Shown piece by piece: positions 53,734-63,212 of a DNA stretch of 64,000 bases (position 1 is its first letter; every line of letters starts with the position of its first letter). The position numbers and the translations under genes are program-made. The notes under the pieces were generated by a model. That model was not told where the DNA came from, ran no database searches, and saw only the letters and a list, made by a program, of their open reading frames with translations. The stretch is from an uncultured Alphaproteobacteria bacterium. GTDB taxonomy: Bacteria > Pseudomonadota > Alphaproteobacteria > RF32 > CAG-239. The stretch covers positions 1-64,000 of the forward strand of contig CABQIK010000007.1 of NCBI GenBank assembly GCA_902464275.1, written 5' to 3'.

Positions 53734-54723
53734 TTACGGCAATGGCACCGCTTTTAGCAAAGAGCCGATAACATTATCAGCGCTGATGCCTTCCGCCTGC
53801 GTCTCAAAGCTCAAGATTACACGATGCCGCAAAACATCATAAACCACGGCGTGAATATCTTCCGGCGTAACAAAATCGCGCCCTGCGAGCCATGCGTTAA
53901 TTTTAGCGCACTTATCAAGCGCAATGGTGGCGCGCGGACTTGCCCCAAACCGAACCGCGCCGGCAAGCTCGCCGTTATATTTTTCCGGCTTGCGAGTTGC
54001 CATAATCAACTGAATCAAATATTGCTCCACCGCTTCAGAAGTATGCACGTCCAAAACTTCGCGCTGAGCCGCCAAAATTTCGGCAATATCTAATTTGGCA
54101 AACGATTTTTCCGCCTCTTGGCGGCAAATTTCACCGTCTTTGCAGGCTTTGTCTTCAGCGCGCACCAATTCCAAAATTTTCTTTTCGGTTTTAGCATCGG
54201 GTTGGTCAATTTTAATATAAAGCAAAAAGCGGTCAAGCTGCGCTTCCGGCAAAGTATAAGTTCCTTCATGCTCAATCGGATTTTGGGTAGCAAGCACCAT
54301 AAACAATTCAGGCAGAGCATAACGTTTGCCGCCAACGCTCACCTGCCATTCCGCCATGGCCTCCAACAGCGCCGACTGCACTTTGGCAGGCGCGCGGTTA
54401 ATTTCATCGGCTAACACAAAGTTGGAAAAAATCGGTCCGCGCCTGAACTCAAAATTTCCGGCAGAGGCAACATATATATCGCTTCCGGTAATATCCGACG
54501 GCAGCAAATCAGGCGTAAACTGAATGCGGCTGAAGTCAGCGTTTACACTGTCGGCAAGCGTTTTAATCGCTTTGGTTTTGGCAAGCCCCGGAGCGCCCTC
54601 CACCAACGCATGACCGCCGGCAAGCATTGTAATCAGCAGTTTTTTAACCAAATCTTCCTGGCCGACAATTCTCTCTTCCAAATGATTTTTTAAGTTTATG
54701 ATTTTATCGCGCAATTCTGACAT
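53734..54723 (-). CDS. MoxR family AAA+ ATPase
   Basis: 329 aa. Walker A EGAPGLAKTKAIK, Walker B VLADEINRAPAKVQSALLEAM, sensor 1 LATQNPIEHEGTY, sensor 2 region GASPRATIAL. MoxR proteins act as metal-insertion or maturation chaperones, working with DUF58/vWA partners. First gene of the operon; divergent from uvrD. Confidence 0.95.
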   Translation of the reverse strand: MSELRDKIINLKNHLEERIVGQEDLVKKLLITMLAGGHALVEGAPGLAKTKAIKTLADSVNADFSRIQFTPDLLPSDITGSDIYVASAGNFEFRRGPIFSNFVLADEINRAPAKVQSALLEAMAEWQVSVGGKRYALPELFMVLATQNPIEHEGTYTLPEAQLDRFLLYIKIDQPDAKTEKKILELVRAEDKACKDGEICRQEAEKSFAKLDIAEILAAQREVLDVHTSEAVEQYLIQLIMATRKPEKYNGELAGAVRFGASPRATIALDKCAKINAWLAGRDFVTPEDIHAVVYDVLRHRVILSFETQAEGISADNVIGSLLKAVPLP

Positions 54724-54827
54724 AATACCCTCTTAATTGTTCATAAGTGCCTATAAAATATCTTCCCTTTCGGATAATAATATTATATATATGGCTAATC
54801 GGTTAAAAAAACAAGAAGTATTGCACC

Positions 54828-57131
54828 ATGAACAACATTTTTGATTTGGAAGATTCCGCCGCTCAAGATTATGACAACATCAGCGCCCTGCGCCCTGAAT
54901 ATGCGTGGCTGAACACCTTAAATCCCGAACAGAGGCAAGCGGTTGAAACCACTGAAGGCCCGCTCTTGGTGCTGTCCGGCGCCGGAACCGGCAAAACCAA
55001 AGTTTTAACCACCCGCTTGGCATACATTTTAGCCACCATGAAGGCGCAGCCGCGGAATTGTTTGGTGGTAACTTTTACCAACCGCGCCGCCAAAGAAATG
55101 AAAACCCGCGTGCAAGAAATGATTGGCGGAGTTGCCGATTCGGTTTGGCTCGGCACTTTTCACAGCATTTGCGTTAAAATTTTGCGTTCGCATGCCGAAC
55201 TTGCCGGCTTAAAATCTAATTTTACCATTTTGGGTGAGGACGACCAACGACGGTTGATTAAGCAAATTCTTGAAGCCGAAGGCATAGATGAAAAAAAATA
55301 TCCGCCGCAGGCCTTTGTTGATAAAATTCAGCGTTGGAAAGATAAAAATCTGCCGGTAGATAAAGTTGCCGCCGATAACAAAGACAACATCACGCTAATG
55401 GTTTATCAAAAATATCAGGCGCGTATGCTTGAGCTTAACTGCGTTGATTTTGGCGACATTTTGCTTTACACCCTCAAAATTTTGCTTGAAAACCAAGAGG
55501 TTGTAAAAAAATATCAAAATCAGTTCAAATACATTATGGTTGATGAGTATCAAGACACCAACGTTACGCAATACATGTTTTTGCGTCTGCTTTCACAAAT
55601 TCATCATAACTTATGTTGCGTGGGCGATGATGACCAATCCATTTATTCATGGCGCGGCGCCGAAGTTGAAAATATTTTGCGCTTTGAAAAAGATTTCAGC
55701 AACGCCAAAATTATCCGCCTTGAACGCAATTACCGTTCCACCGGCAATATTTTAAGAGCCGCCTCCAACTTAATCGGACACAACGAGGCAAGACTCGGCA
55801 AAACCCTTAAAGTGGCGGAAAACTCCCCCGCCAACCGTTGCCCGAATGAAAAAATTAAAGTTATAAGCACCTACAACGGCGAGGAAGAAGCCAAATATGT
55901 GGCTGATGAAATTGAAAACTTAAAGCGCTCCGGCTATCTTTATTCTGATATGGCGGTTTTGGTACGCACTGCTTTTCAGACCCGTGAATTTGAAGAAAAA
56001 TTTATTGCCGAAGCCATACCGTATCAGGTTATCGGCGGTCCCAAATTCTATGAGCGGCAGGAAGTGCGCGATTTGCTTGCTTATTTCAGAGTAATTTTGC
56101 AACCGGCGGACGATTTGGCGTTTGAGCGCATTATCAACAAACCGGCGCGCGGCATCGGCGCCAAAAGCGTTGAAAAATTTCAGGATTACGCCCGCGAACA
56201 TCATATTTCCATGTTTGCCGCCGTTAATAAAATGCTCGGCAACGGTTTAATCACCGGCAAAAGCAAAACCGCCCTTACTGAATTAATGGAGCACTTCAAT
56301 GAATGGCAAAAAACGGCGCAAGCGGTCAGTCCGGACGATTTAGCCGCACAGGTTTTGGACGATTCCGGTTACTTAGACATGCTTAAAAACGACAAATCGG
56401 CTGAAGCCCCGGGACGTATTGAAAACTTAAAAGAATTGGTCGGCGTCATGGGCGATTCTGACAATTATCCCACATTAGCCGACTTTTTAGAGCACGTCAG
56501 CTTAGTTATGGATAATGACAGCGCGGTAGATTCCAACAAAGTGCTGTTAATTACGCTGCACTCCGCCAAAGGCCTTGAATTTAAGGTAGTATTTTTACCG
56601 GGGTGGGAAGAAGGTTTGTTTCCGCATCAACGCGCGCTTGATGAAGGCGGCAAAGACGCTTTGGAAGAAGAGCGCCGTTTAGCCTATGTTGCCATTACTC
56701 GCGCCCGCGAAAAACTTTATATTTTAACCGCATTTACCCGCCGTATTTACGGACAATGGCAGAACAACACGCCGTCGCGCTTTTTTAACGAGCTTCCGTC
56801 TGATTGTTTAGCAATCAGCAACAATGCCAACCGTTATTACAGCGGAGGTTATCAAAATTTCAGCAATTATCGCCGCAAACCGAACAATGATTATAAAAAA
56901 ACTAATAATTACCGTCAAACTTCCGATTATGATGAATGCAGCGAGCACGAATACAGCTATGAACCTGCTGATGATTATGCGTCTTCTGCCAATAGCCTGA
57001 AAGGTCAGCGCGTATATCATGCCTCATTCGGATATGGCAAAATTTTAAGCGTCAGCGATGAAAAATGCGAAGTTTATTTTGATAAATACGGACGCAAAAA
57101 AATTATGGGCTCTTATCTTAAAAAAGTATAG
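54828..57131 (+). CDS. uvrD: UvrD/PcrA-type ATP-dependent DNA helicase
   Basis: 767 aa, superfamily 1A. Motifs: Q-like LNPEQRQAVETTEG, Walker A SGAGTGKTKVLT, VDEYQDTN (II), DDDQSIYSWRGA (III), FPLERNYRS-like RLERNYRS (IV), HSAKGLEF (V), VAITRARE (VI). The C-terminus has an Asn/Tyr-rich linker and a Tudor-like end (RVYHASFGYGKILSVSDEK) that in relatives contacts RNA polymerase. It works in mismatch and excision repair. No RBS is obvious before ATG 54828. Confidence 0.93.
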   Translation: MNNIFDLEDSAAQDYDNISALRPEYAWLNTLNPEQRQAVETTEGPLLVLSGAGTGKTKVLTTRLAYILATMKAQPRNCLVVTFTNRAAKEMKTRVQEMIGGVADSVWLGTFHSICVKILRSHAELAGLKSNFTILGEDDQRRLIKQILEAEGIDEKKYPPQAFVDKIQRWKDKNLPVDKVAADNKDNITLMVYQKYQARMLELNCVDFGDILLYTLKILLENQEVVKKYQNQFKYIMVDEYQDTNVTQYMFLRLLSQIHHNLCCVGDDDQSIYSWRGAEVENILRFEKDFSNAKIIRLERNYRSTGNILRAASNLIGHNEARLGKTLKVAENSPANRCPNEKIKVISTYNGEEEAKYVADEIENLKRSGYLYSDMAVLVRTAFQTREFEEKFIAEAIPYQVIGGPKFYERQEVRDLLAYFRVILQPADDLAFERIINKPARGIGAKSVEKFQDYAREHHISMFAAVNKMLGNGLITGKSKTALTELMEHFNEWQKTAQAVSPDDLAAQVLDDSGYLDMLKNDKSAEAPGRIENLKELVGVMGDSDNYPTLADFLEHVSLVMDNDSAVDSNKVLLITLHSAKGLEFKVVFLPGWEEGLFPHQRALDEGGKDALEEERRLAYVAITRAREKLYILTAFTRRIYGQWQNNTPSRFFNELPSDCLAISNNANRYYSGGYQNFSNYRRKPNNDYKKTNNYRQTSDYDECSEHEYSYEPADDYASSANSLKGQRVYHASFGYGKILSVSDEKCEVYFDKYGRKKIMGSYLKKV

Positions 57132-57195
57132 CTTGTAAAACTTATAATCCTGATTACATAAACAGCATTGCGACTATGTTTCAAGGAGAAAAGCT

Positions 57196-57264
57196 ATGAA
57201 AATTTGGCATTGGATAGTTTTACTGGTGTTGGCCTTTGCGCTGATTATCACTTTTGCATATTAG
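57196..57264 (+). CDS. 22-aa single-helix membrane peptide
   Basis: AAGGAGAAAAGCT lies before ATG 57196. The peptide is a short KIWHW head and a hydrophobic helix (IVLLVLAFALIITFAY), all of it a single membrane segment. Too short for ordinary gene calling. It lies between uvrD and a pilin-like gene; its own terminator is not visible. It could be a membrane regulator or a type I toxin-like peptide; no antisense RNA is evident. Confidence 0.5.
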   Translation: MKIWHWIVLLVLAFALIITFAY

Positions 57265-57266
57265 GC

Positions 57267-57362
57267 ATACAACTTATACACAGCACGGACTCGTAAATAT
57301 TGCAAAAAAAAAACGCGGAGTAAAATCTTCTTAAATTTAACAATTTGAGGAGATTTTAGCTC
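57267..57362 (+). promoter_or_regulatory. Duplicated leader region, copy 2, before the pilin-like gene
   Basis: Nearly the same as 50711-50804. Hairpin AAAATCTTCTTAAATT (57322-57337), TAAC, AATTTGAGGAGATTTT (57342-57357) hides the Shine-Dalgarno GAGGAGA five bases from ATG 57363. Confidence 0.65.
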
Positions 57363-57968
57363 ATGAATACACAATCAGGTCGGTCTATGGTGGAAATGCT
57401 CGGCGTTCTTGCTATTATCGGCGTGCTCAGCGTCGGGGCTATCAGCGGTTACAGCAAAGCAATGATGAAGTACCGGCTTAACAAATATTCTGAACAAATT
57501 AACACTGTTATCAATGCCGTTGCTCGTAATGCCCAGAGCTTTAACAATATGGAAAACGGAACTGACTTAACTGAAACTTTTATCAAAATGGGAGAAATCC
57601 CGACTGATATGACAAAACCGAATAACTTCACCGGTATATATGATGTTTTTGGGCAAAAATGGCGAATTTTTATCGGTTCAACCGCCACAACAATCTTTTT
57701 ATCAATGACCGGCTCATCATTAAAAACTTTATCTGCGGATAATTTAGCCATTTGCCAAACCACATTTACCGTAGCTAAAGAAAATGCCGATAGTATCAGA
57801 TATATAGAAACCATCAGCAATGCCGGAACGGAAAATAAAATTGATAAGGCTTGGTTTGGCGACGCCTATTGCCACCAATCAAATTGCCTGCGAAATTTAC
57901 TATGGACGGTATTTACAATGCCTGCACTGCTCACAAAGGCGTCAATGAACCTATATATTTTCAAATAA
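57363..57968 (+). CDS. Pilin-like protein, probably frameshifted near the 3' end
   Basis: 201 aa as read. N-terminus GRSMVEMLGVLAIIGVLSVG with Glu at +5 and Arg at +1, the same as the protein at 9409. After Tyr-Cys-His-Gln-Ser the frame changes: one base more around 57881-57884 would give SKLPAKFTMDGIYNACTAHK and an end QITWDK at 57982, which matches the AC...W tail of the other pilin. The actual frame instead ends SMNLYIFK. So this copy is truncated by a one-base loss, a sequencing error or phase variation. Its leader is the duplicated hairpin. Confidence 0.75.
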   Translation: MNTQSGRSMVEMLGVLAIIGVLSVGAISGYSKAMMKYRLNKYSEQINTVINAVARNAQSFNNMENGTDLTETFIKMGEIPTDMTKPNNFTGIYDVFGQKWRIFIGSTATTIFLSMTGSSLKTLSADNLAICQTTFTVAKENADSIRYIETISNAGTENKIDKAWFGDAYCHQSNCLRNLLWTVFTMPALLTKASMNLYIFK

Positions 57969-57987
57969 CATGGGATAAATAAAACTT

Positions 57988-58024
57988 AAACCCCTGCTTC
58001 GGTTAAAAAGCAGGGGTTTATTTT
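57988..58024 (+). terminator. Terminator after the pilin-like gene
   Basis: AAACCCCTGCTT pairs with AAGCAGGGGTTT, followed by ATTTTT; it also faces the end of pnp. Confidence 0.85.
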
Positions 58025-58039
58025 TAAGCTTAACAGCGA

Positions 58040-60157
58040 TTATTCGCGGTCTTCACCGGTTTCTTGGTTTACGCGTTTGGCTGAAAGCTTCCACTTACCG
58101 CGGTTGTCAACACCCAAACATTTAACCCAAATGGTGTCACCTTCCTTATAGAAGTCTGAAACAGAGGCAATGCGCTCATCTTTAACTTCCGAAATATGAA
58201 CCAAACCTTCGGTAGTGCCGACAAAACGAACGAATGCGCCAAAATCCATAATTTTGGTAATAACACCTTTATAGATTTTGCCTTCTTCCGGAACGGCAAT
58301 AATACCGTTAATAATATCCAAAGCAGCTTGTCCGTCTTCAGTGTTAGCAGAAGCAATTTGAACCACGCCGTCATCGGAAATATCAATTTTGGTATTGGTT
58401 TTTTCAATAATTTCACGAATAACTTTACCGCCTGAGCCGATAACTTCACGAATTTTATCAACCGGAATTTTGATTGAAATAATACGCGGAGCAAGCGGCG
58501 ACACATTAGCACGCGGCTCGGCAATCGCTTTTGCCATTTCACCCAAAATATGAATACGACCTTCATGCGCTTGCGCCAAAGCGTTTTTCATAATTTCTTT
58601 GGTGATAGATGTAATTTTAATATCCATCTGCAAAGCGGTAACGCCATCTTTGGTACCGGCAACTTTAAAGTCCATATCGCCAAGGTGGTCTTCATCACCC
58701 AAAATATCGGTCAAAATGGCAACTCTGCCGTCAGCTTCTTTAATCAAGCCCATGGCAATACCGGCAACCGGCTTTTTCATCGGCACGCCGGCCGCTTCAA
58801 GTGATAAAGTTGTGCCGCATACGGTAGCCATTGATGATGAACCGTTAGATTCCATAATATCCGAAACAACACGAATAGAATACGGGAATTTTTCTTTATC
58901 GGTCGGCAACATCGGATGAATAGCGCGCCATGCCAATTTACCGTGACCGATTTCACGACGTCCCGGAGTACCTAAACGACCGCATTCACCAACCGAGAAC
59001 GGCGGGAAGTTATAATAAAGCATAAAGTCTTGCTTATACTCATTCATTAAGCCGTCAACAACCTGAGCATCATCTTCGGTGCCCAAAGTGGTAACAACCA
59101 AAGCCTGCGTTTCGCCGCGGGTAAACAAAGCCGAACCGTGAGTAGTCGGCAAAACATCGACTTCACAACTGATGGGGCGAACGGTTTTGGTATCGCGTCC
59201 GTCAATACGGCGGCCGGTGGTCAAAACTTTTTCGCGCATAACTTTGTGCATAATGTGCTCGATTACATCACCGATATAACGAACTTCAAGTTCGTTTTCA
59301 GGATCAATACCGGCTTTAATTTCTTCAGCCAGCTGTCCCAAAGTGGTGCTGCGAGTTTGCTTATCAACTTCATTAAAAGCTTCTTCATATTTTTTAGCAT
59401 AATCTTTTTCAATGCGGGTATACAACTCATCAAATTCTGCCGGAAACTTAGGTTCTTCCCAAGCCGGTTTGCCGGCCTGTTTAGCTAACTCGTTAATCAT
59501 TTTAATAACCGGTTGGAAGCTTTCAAAACCAAACATAACCGCGCCGAGCATGGTTTCTTCCGAAAGCTCGTCAGCTTCTGATTCAACCATCAGCACGCCT
59601 TCTGACGTACCGGCAACGGCAAGTTCCAATTCTGAAGTTTTGCGTTCTTCCAAAGTCGGGTTCAAAATATATTCACCGTTTTTATAGCCGATTTTAGCAG
59701 CGCCGATAGGTCCCATAAACGGAATACCTGAAACTGCCAAAGCGGCAGAGGCTGCAATCATGGCAACAACATCAGAATCGTTTTTTTGGTCATGCGACAA
59801 AGTTGTGCAAATAATTTGAACTTCATTTTTAAAAGCATCAGGAAACAACGGACGAATAGGACGGTCAATCAAACGTGAAATTAAAACTTCGCGTTCTGAC
59901 GGTTTGCCTTCGCGTTTCATAAAGCCGCCCGGAATTTTACCGGTGGCATAATATTTTTCCTGATAGTTAACGGTTAAAGGGAAGAAATCCTGATCTGCTT
60001 TAGCTTCTTTTGCGGCAACAACCGTAGCAACAACAACAGTATCTCCATAAGAAGCCACCACTGCTCCGGTTGCCTGACGAGCTATTTTTCCGGTTTCTAA
60101 AACCAATTTACGACCGCCCCAATCCATTTCTTGGCGGCATTCCTTAAATTCAATCAT
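58040..60157 (-). CDS. pnp: Polynucleotide phosphorylase
   Basis: 705 aa. Two RNase PH-like domains ([37 protein letters not shown] [30 protein letters not shown] [15 protein letters not shown]), then KH ([14 protein letters not shown]) and S1 ([17 protein letters not shown]) domains. Degrades RNA 3'-5' with phosphate. Follows rpsO with two hairpins between. It is the expected degradosome partner of RNase E. Confidence 0.98.
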   Translation of the reverse strand: MIEFKECRQEMDWGGRKLVLETGKIARQATGAVVASYGDTVVVATVVAAKEAKADQDFFPLTVNYQEKYYATGKIPGGFMKREGKPSEREVLISRLIDRPIRPLFPDAFKNEVQIICTTLSHDQKNDSDVVAMIAASAALAVSGIPFMGPIGAAKIGYKNGEYILNPTLEERKTSELELAVAGTSEGVLMVESEADELSEETMLGAVMFGFESFQPVIKMINELAKQAGKPAWEEPKFPAEFDELYTRIEKDYAKKYEEAFNEVDKQTRSTTLGQLAEEIKAGIDPENELEVRYIGDVIEHIMHKVMREKVLTTGRRIDGRDTKTVRPISCEVDVLPTTHGSALFTRGETQALVVTTLGTEDDAQVVDGLMNEYKQDFMLYYNFPPFSVGECGRLGTPGRREIGHGKLAWRAIHPMLPTDKEKFPYSIRVVSDIMESNGSSSMATVCGTTLSLEAAGVPMKKPVAGIAMGLIKEADGRVAILTDILGDEDHLGDMDFKVAGTKDGVTALQMDIKITSITKEIMKNALAQAHEGRIHILGEMAKAIAEPRANVSPLAPRIISIKIPVDKIREVIGSGGKVIREIIEKTNTKIDISDDGVVQIASANTEDGQAALDIINGIIAVPEEGKIYKGVITKIMDFGAFVRFVGTTEGLVHISEVKDERIASVSDFYKEGDTIWVKCLGVDNRGKWKLSAKRVNQETGEDRE

Positions 60158-60190
60158 ATTTCTTTACCTTTCTTTTTCCTATAAACCTCA

Positions 60191-60208
60191 CCCGAAAACA
60201 TTTTCGGG
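60191..60208 (-). promoter_or_regulatory. Hairpin in the pnp leader
   Basis: CCCGAAA-ACAT-TTTCGGG, 35 bases before the pnp start. It may be the RNase III-type processing or autoregulation hairpin known before pnp in enterobacteria. Confidence 0.45.
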
Positions 60209-60215
60209 ATTTTAT

Positions 60216-60247
60216 AAAACTGCGGAGCCCCATTGCCCCGCAGTTTT
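60216..60247 (-). terminator. rpsO terminator
   Basis: AAAACTGCGG pairs with CCGCAGTTTT, T-run on the minus strand less clear (TTTTATAAAATCC). Lies between rpsO and pnp, as in other proteobacteria. Confidence 0.65.
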
Positions 60248-60261
60248 TTAATCTGTGACTA

Positions 60262-60531
60262 TTACTTACGCAGATCCAATTTTTTAATCAAAGCCTGATA
60301 TCTGTCTTCGCTTTTAGCTTTCAAGTGATCTAACAAGTGACGACGGCGACTAACCATTTTCATCAAACCCAAACGTGAGTGTAAATCTTTTGTATGAACA
60401 TTGAAGTGTTCAATCAAAGTATTGATGCGGTAGGTCCAAATAGCAATTTGAACTTCCGGAGAACCGGTATCACCGGGCTTTGTGCCGTATTTGGCAATAA
60501 TTTCTTGTTTCTGTTCGTTTGAAATCGACAT
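60262..60531 (-). CDS. rpsO: 30S ribosomal protein S15
   Basis: 89 aa: [40 protein letters not shown] and [10 protein letters not shown] are typical of S15, which binds 16S rRNA. It follows truB by 15 bases and precedes pnp: the usual truB-rpsO-pnp order. Confidence 0.98.
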   Translation of the reverse strand: MSISNEQKQEIIAKYGTKPGDTGSPEVQIAIWTYRINTLIEHFNVHTKDLHSRLGLMKMVSRRRHLLDHLKAKSEDRYQALIKKLDLRK

Positions 60532-60546
60532 CTTTTTTTCCTTATG

Positions 60547-61455
60547 TTATAAATTAAAAACACGAATTGGCGAAATTTTTCGTTCGTCAACCCTAACCAG
60601 CGCTGTTAAACAACCCAAGCACAAAGCCGCCGCGGTTTTTCCGATTAAATTTTCAATCGGATATAATTTTGGCGAAATGCCTTGTCCTTGTTTTAATTTA
60701 ACGGCATCTTCTTCCGAAACGGCAATCACCGCGATGTCGCGCAGTGACGTCTCTGTCGGCAGAAGTAATTGCTGTCGCTCAATGGTATACACCATATTTT
60801 TTACATTTTCCAGTAAAATTGTGTCATCAAGCGAAAATATTCCGCATTTAGTGCGGCGCAATGCCGCCAAATGCCCGACTGTATTGAGTTTTAAGGCAAT
60901 ATCTTTACCCAATGTTCGCACATAAGTTCCCTTAGAGCAAGCCACTCTGAACTTAAACAATATATCGCTAAGCTGCTCTTTTAACTCCAGTTCATAAATT
61001 TCAACCTGCCGCGGCGGTATGGCAACGTCTTTGCCCTGACGCGCCAGCTTATAAGCCCGCTCCCCGTTGATTTTTATGGCCGAATAAGCAGGCGGAACTT
61101 GTGTAATTGTCCCCGTAAATTGCGGCAAAACCGCCAAAATTTCCGCTTTGGTCGGAATTTTTGCCGATTCGCTTATAACCTCGCCCTCGCAGTCATCAGT
61201 GTTGGTGGCAGTGCCAAACTGCAAAACAAACTCATATTCTTTTTTACCGTCCATTACAAACGGAATAAGTTTGGTTGCCTCTCCGAACGCAACCGGCAAA
61301 ACTCCGGTAGCAAACGGGTCAAGCGTTCCGGCATGCCCGTTTTTGTTGGCGTTAAGCAAGCGGCGGGTTAAATTAACCACATCGGTTGAACCCGTATTCT
61401 GCGGCTTGTCAATTATCAGCCAACCGTTTACATCGTCATATTTTGTGCGTTTCAT
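60547..61455 (-). CDS. truB: tRNA pseudouridine(55) synthase
   Basis: 302 aa. GWLIIDKPQNTGSTDVVN, then GHAGTLDPFATGVLPVAFGEATK with the catalytic Asp (GTLDP) and PPAYSAIKINGERAYKLAR. Makes pseudouridine 55 in the T-loop. ATG overlaps the ZIP gene stop by 4 bases (ATGA). Confidence 0.97.
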   Translation of the reverse strand: MKRTKYDDVNGWLIIDKPQNTGSTDVVNLTRRLLNANKNGHAGTLDPFATGVLPVAFGEATKLIPFVMDGKKEYEFVLQFGTATNTDDCEGEVISESAKIPTKAEILAVLPQFTGTITQVPPAYSAIKINGERAYKLARQGKDVAIPPRQVEIYELELKEQLSDILFKFRVACSKGTYVRTLGKDIALKLNTVGHLAALRRTKCGIFSLDDTILLENVKNMVYTIERQQLLLPTETSLRDIAVIAVSEEDAVKLKQGQGISPKLYPIENLIGKTAAALCLGCLTALVRVDERKISPIRVFNL

Positions 61456-62240
61456 TCAAGCACCATAAACAAATAGGTCATTACAATAAAGCCTGAAAAC
61501 ACCGCAAAAGCCGATTTTTCCGTTTGTTTATAACCATATGTTTCCGGCAAAATTTCATTTACCACCACAAACAGCAGCGTTCCGCCCGCCATCGCCATCG
61601 CATACGGAATAAACGCCGTGCCGAACCCGATAAACAATAACCCGAGCAAAGCCCCAAACGGCTGAATAAGTCCTAGCAAACACGAAGTAAACGCCGCTTT
61701 TAATCTGCTTTCACCGGCGCCGACCAACGATATTGCTATGGTCAAACCTTCCGGAATATTATGCAGGGCGATTCCTAAAACCAAGCTCAGCGGATTTATC
61801 ATATTTTCAGCGCTGTAAGCAACCCCGACCGCCAATCCTTCCGGCAGTTTATGAAGCGAAATGGCAATAATAAAAAGCCATGCCTTGCGCAAACTGAAAA
61901 ACGGTCCGTGATGTCCCATATTGTTATGCTCATGCGGCAGCAAATCATTTAGGAGCCATACCAACGAAACTCCTAAAAACACCGCCGCGCAATACCAAAA
62001 GCTTGCGGTATGAATTTCGGCGCCGGAATTAACAATTTCTTGCATTGACGGCACCAACAGCGCAAAAAACGACGCCGCCAACATAACGCCGGCCGCCACG
62101 TTCAACATCGTGTTAATATCGCCTTTAGAATATTTGTTTTTCAAAAAAACGGCAAAACCGCCGATACCGGTAAAAAGTCCGGCCACCACCGCCGCCAAGA
62201 ATCCGCTTATAAACGACGGATTAGCTAACAGAGCCTCCAT
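61452..62240 (-). CDS. ZIP family metal transporter
   Basis: 262 aa, eight hydrophobic segments, with HKLPEGLAVGVAYS (helix IV) and HNIPEGLTIAISLVG (helix V), the metal-binding motifs of ZIP zinc/iron importers. A His-rich loop (PHEHNNMGHH) lies between helices. RBS AAGGAGATAAAGAAG inside the end of the nucleoside-hydrolase-like gene. Confidence 0.93.
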   Translation of the reverse strand: MEALLANPSFISGFLAAVVAGLFTGIGGFAVFLKNKYSKGDINTMLNVAAGVMLAASFFALLVPSMQEIVNSGAEIHTASFWYCAAVFLGVSLVWLLNDLLPHEHNNMGHHGPFFSLRKAWLFIIAISLHKLPEGLAVGVAYSAENMINPLSLVLGIALHNIPEGLTIAISLVGAGESRLKAAFTSCLLGLIQPFGALLGLLFIGFGTAFIPYAMAMAGGTLLFVVVNEILPETYGYKQTEKSAFAVFSGFIVMTYLFMVLE

Positions 62241-63210
62241 CTTCTTTATCTCCTTGCTTTTTCATTAATTGCGCCAGTGTAATTTTTTGCGGCACAAACA
62301 TATCTTTATATATAGAGCAAAACTTGTTTTTCATAGCCTCAGCATCATTAACTTCGGCAAAAAACACATTTTTATCCGCCGCGTCATGTTTAGCAAATTC
62401 GCCGCCGGCTTTTTTAAATTCCGCGTCGGCAACCGCTAAAGCCGAAAGCATATCATATTGCTGCGATACCGGCGATTCGCACTTTGCCGCGCGCAACTGC
62501 TTAACCACCAAATTTTTGCTGTTTTCCGCCGCGTCTGAAAATTCCGTCTGCATATTTAAGCTTTTTACGCTCTCCGGCGTAACAACCACTAACCGCACAT
62601 CATTATTTTGCGCGTATTCAAACAGCGTTTCCGCCGCCGGAGCACCGAACTTAAAGTTAAAGCTGCTATTATCCGGCGTATATTTTCCGCCTTCCGATTT
62701 TTGCGGCAACACATTGCCCATTACCACAATTTTTTTAACTTTTTTCTTCACCACATCGGCGGTCGCGCTCAAAAACTTGGCAAAATCCGGAAACGGCGCG
62801 TTAAGCAGTATCACAATTTTTTTATCTTTAACCGACTTAAAATACTCTTGCATAAAAGTCATGCCGCTGCGCAAAATTGCCGAACCATTAACTTCAAATT
62901 CGTGCGAAAATTCATTCTCGGGATAAATATTTTCCTCTGCCTCATTTTGCAGCTCATAATCGCCCCCGGGCACCACCCGTACAAACGGCATATTAAGCAA
63001 GCTCATCACCCCTTTGGCATAAAGCGCCCGACGGCGGCGGGTTTCAAACGCGCCCAATTCGGTTATTATGCCTTTAAGCTCAATCTGTTTGGTTTTCGCC
63101 AAATAAGCCAAAACCGGCATTGCCGCCAAATCGTCATAATAACCATTGTTAATGTCGGTAAAAACCAACACTTCAGGTATAGTGCGTTCTTTTTGCTTTT
63201 TTTGCGCCAT
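62221..63210 (-). CDS. Nucleoside-hydrolase-like protein with altered calcium motif
   Basis: 329 aa. FTDINNGYYDDLAAMPVLAYLA aligns to the DTDxGxDDxxA motif of inosine-uridine hydrolases, but the first Asp and the spacing differ. Further similarities: GIITELGA, IVVMGN and NFKFGAPAAETLFEYA (in place of NxxxDPEAA). It may be inactive or specific for another substrate. Overlaps the ZIP gene by 20 bases and follows gatB by 2 bases. Confidence 0.75.
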   Translation of the reverse strand: MAQKKQKERTIPEVLVFTDINNGYYDDLAAMPVLAYLAKTKQIELKGIITELGAFETRRRRALYAKGVMSLLNMPFVRVVPGGDYELQNEAEENIYPENEFSHEFEVNGSAILRSGMTFMQEYFKSVKDKKIVILLNAPFPDFAKFLSATADVVKKKVKKIVVMGNVLPQKSEGGKYTPDNSSFNFKFGAPAAETLFEYAQNNDVRLVVVTPESVKSLNMQTEFSDAAENSKNLVVKQLRAAKCESPVSQQYDMLSALAVADAEFKKAGGEFAKHDAADKNVFFAEVNDAEAMKNKFCSIYKDMFVPQKITLAQLMKKQGDKEDGGSVS

Positions 63211-63212
63211 AA

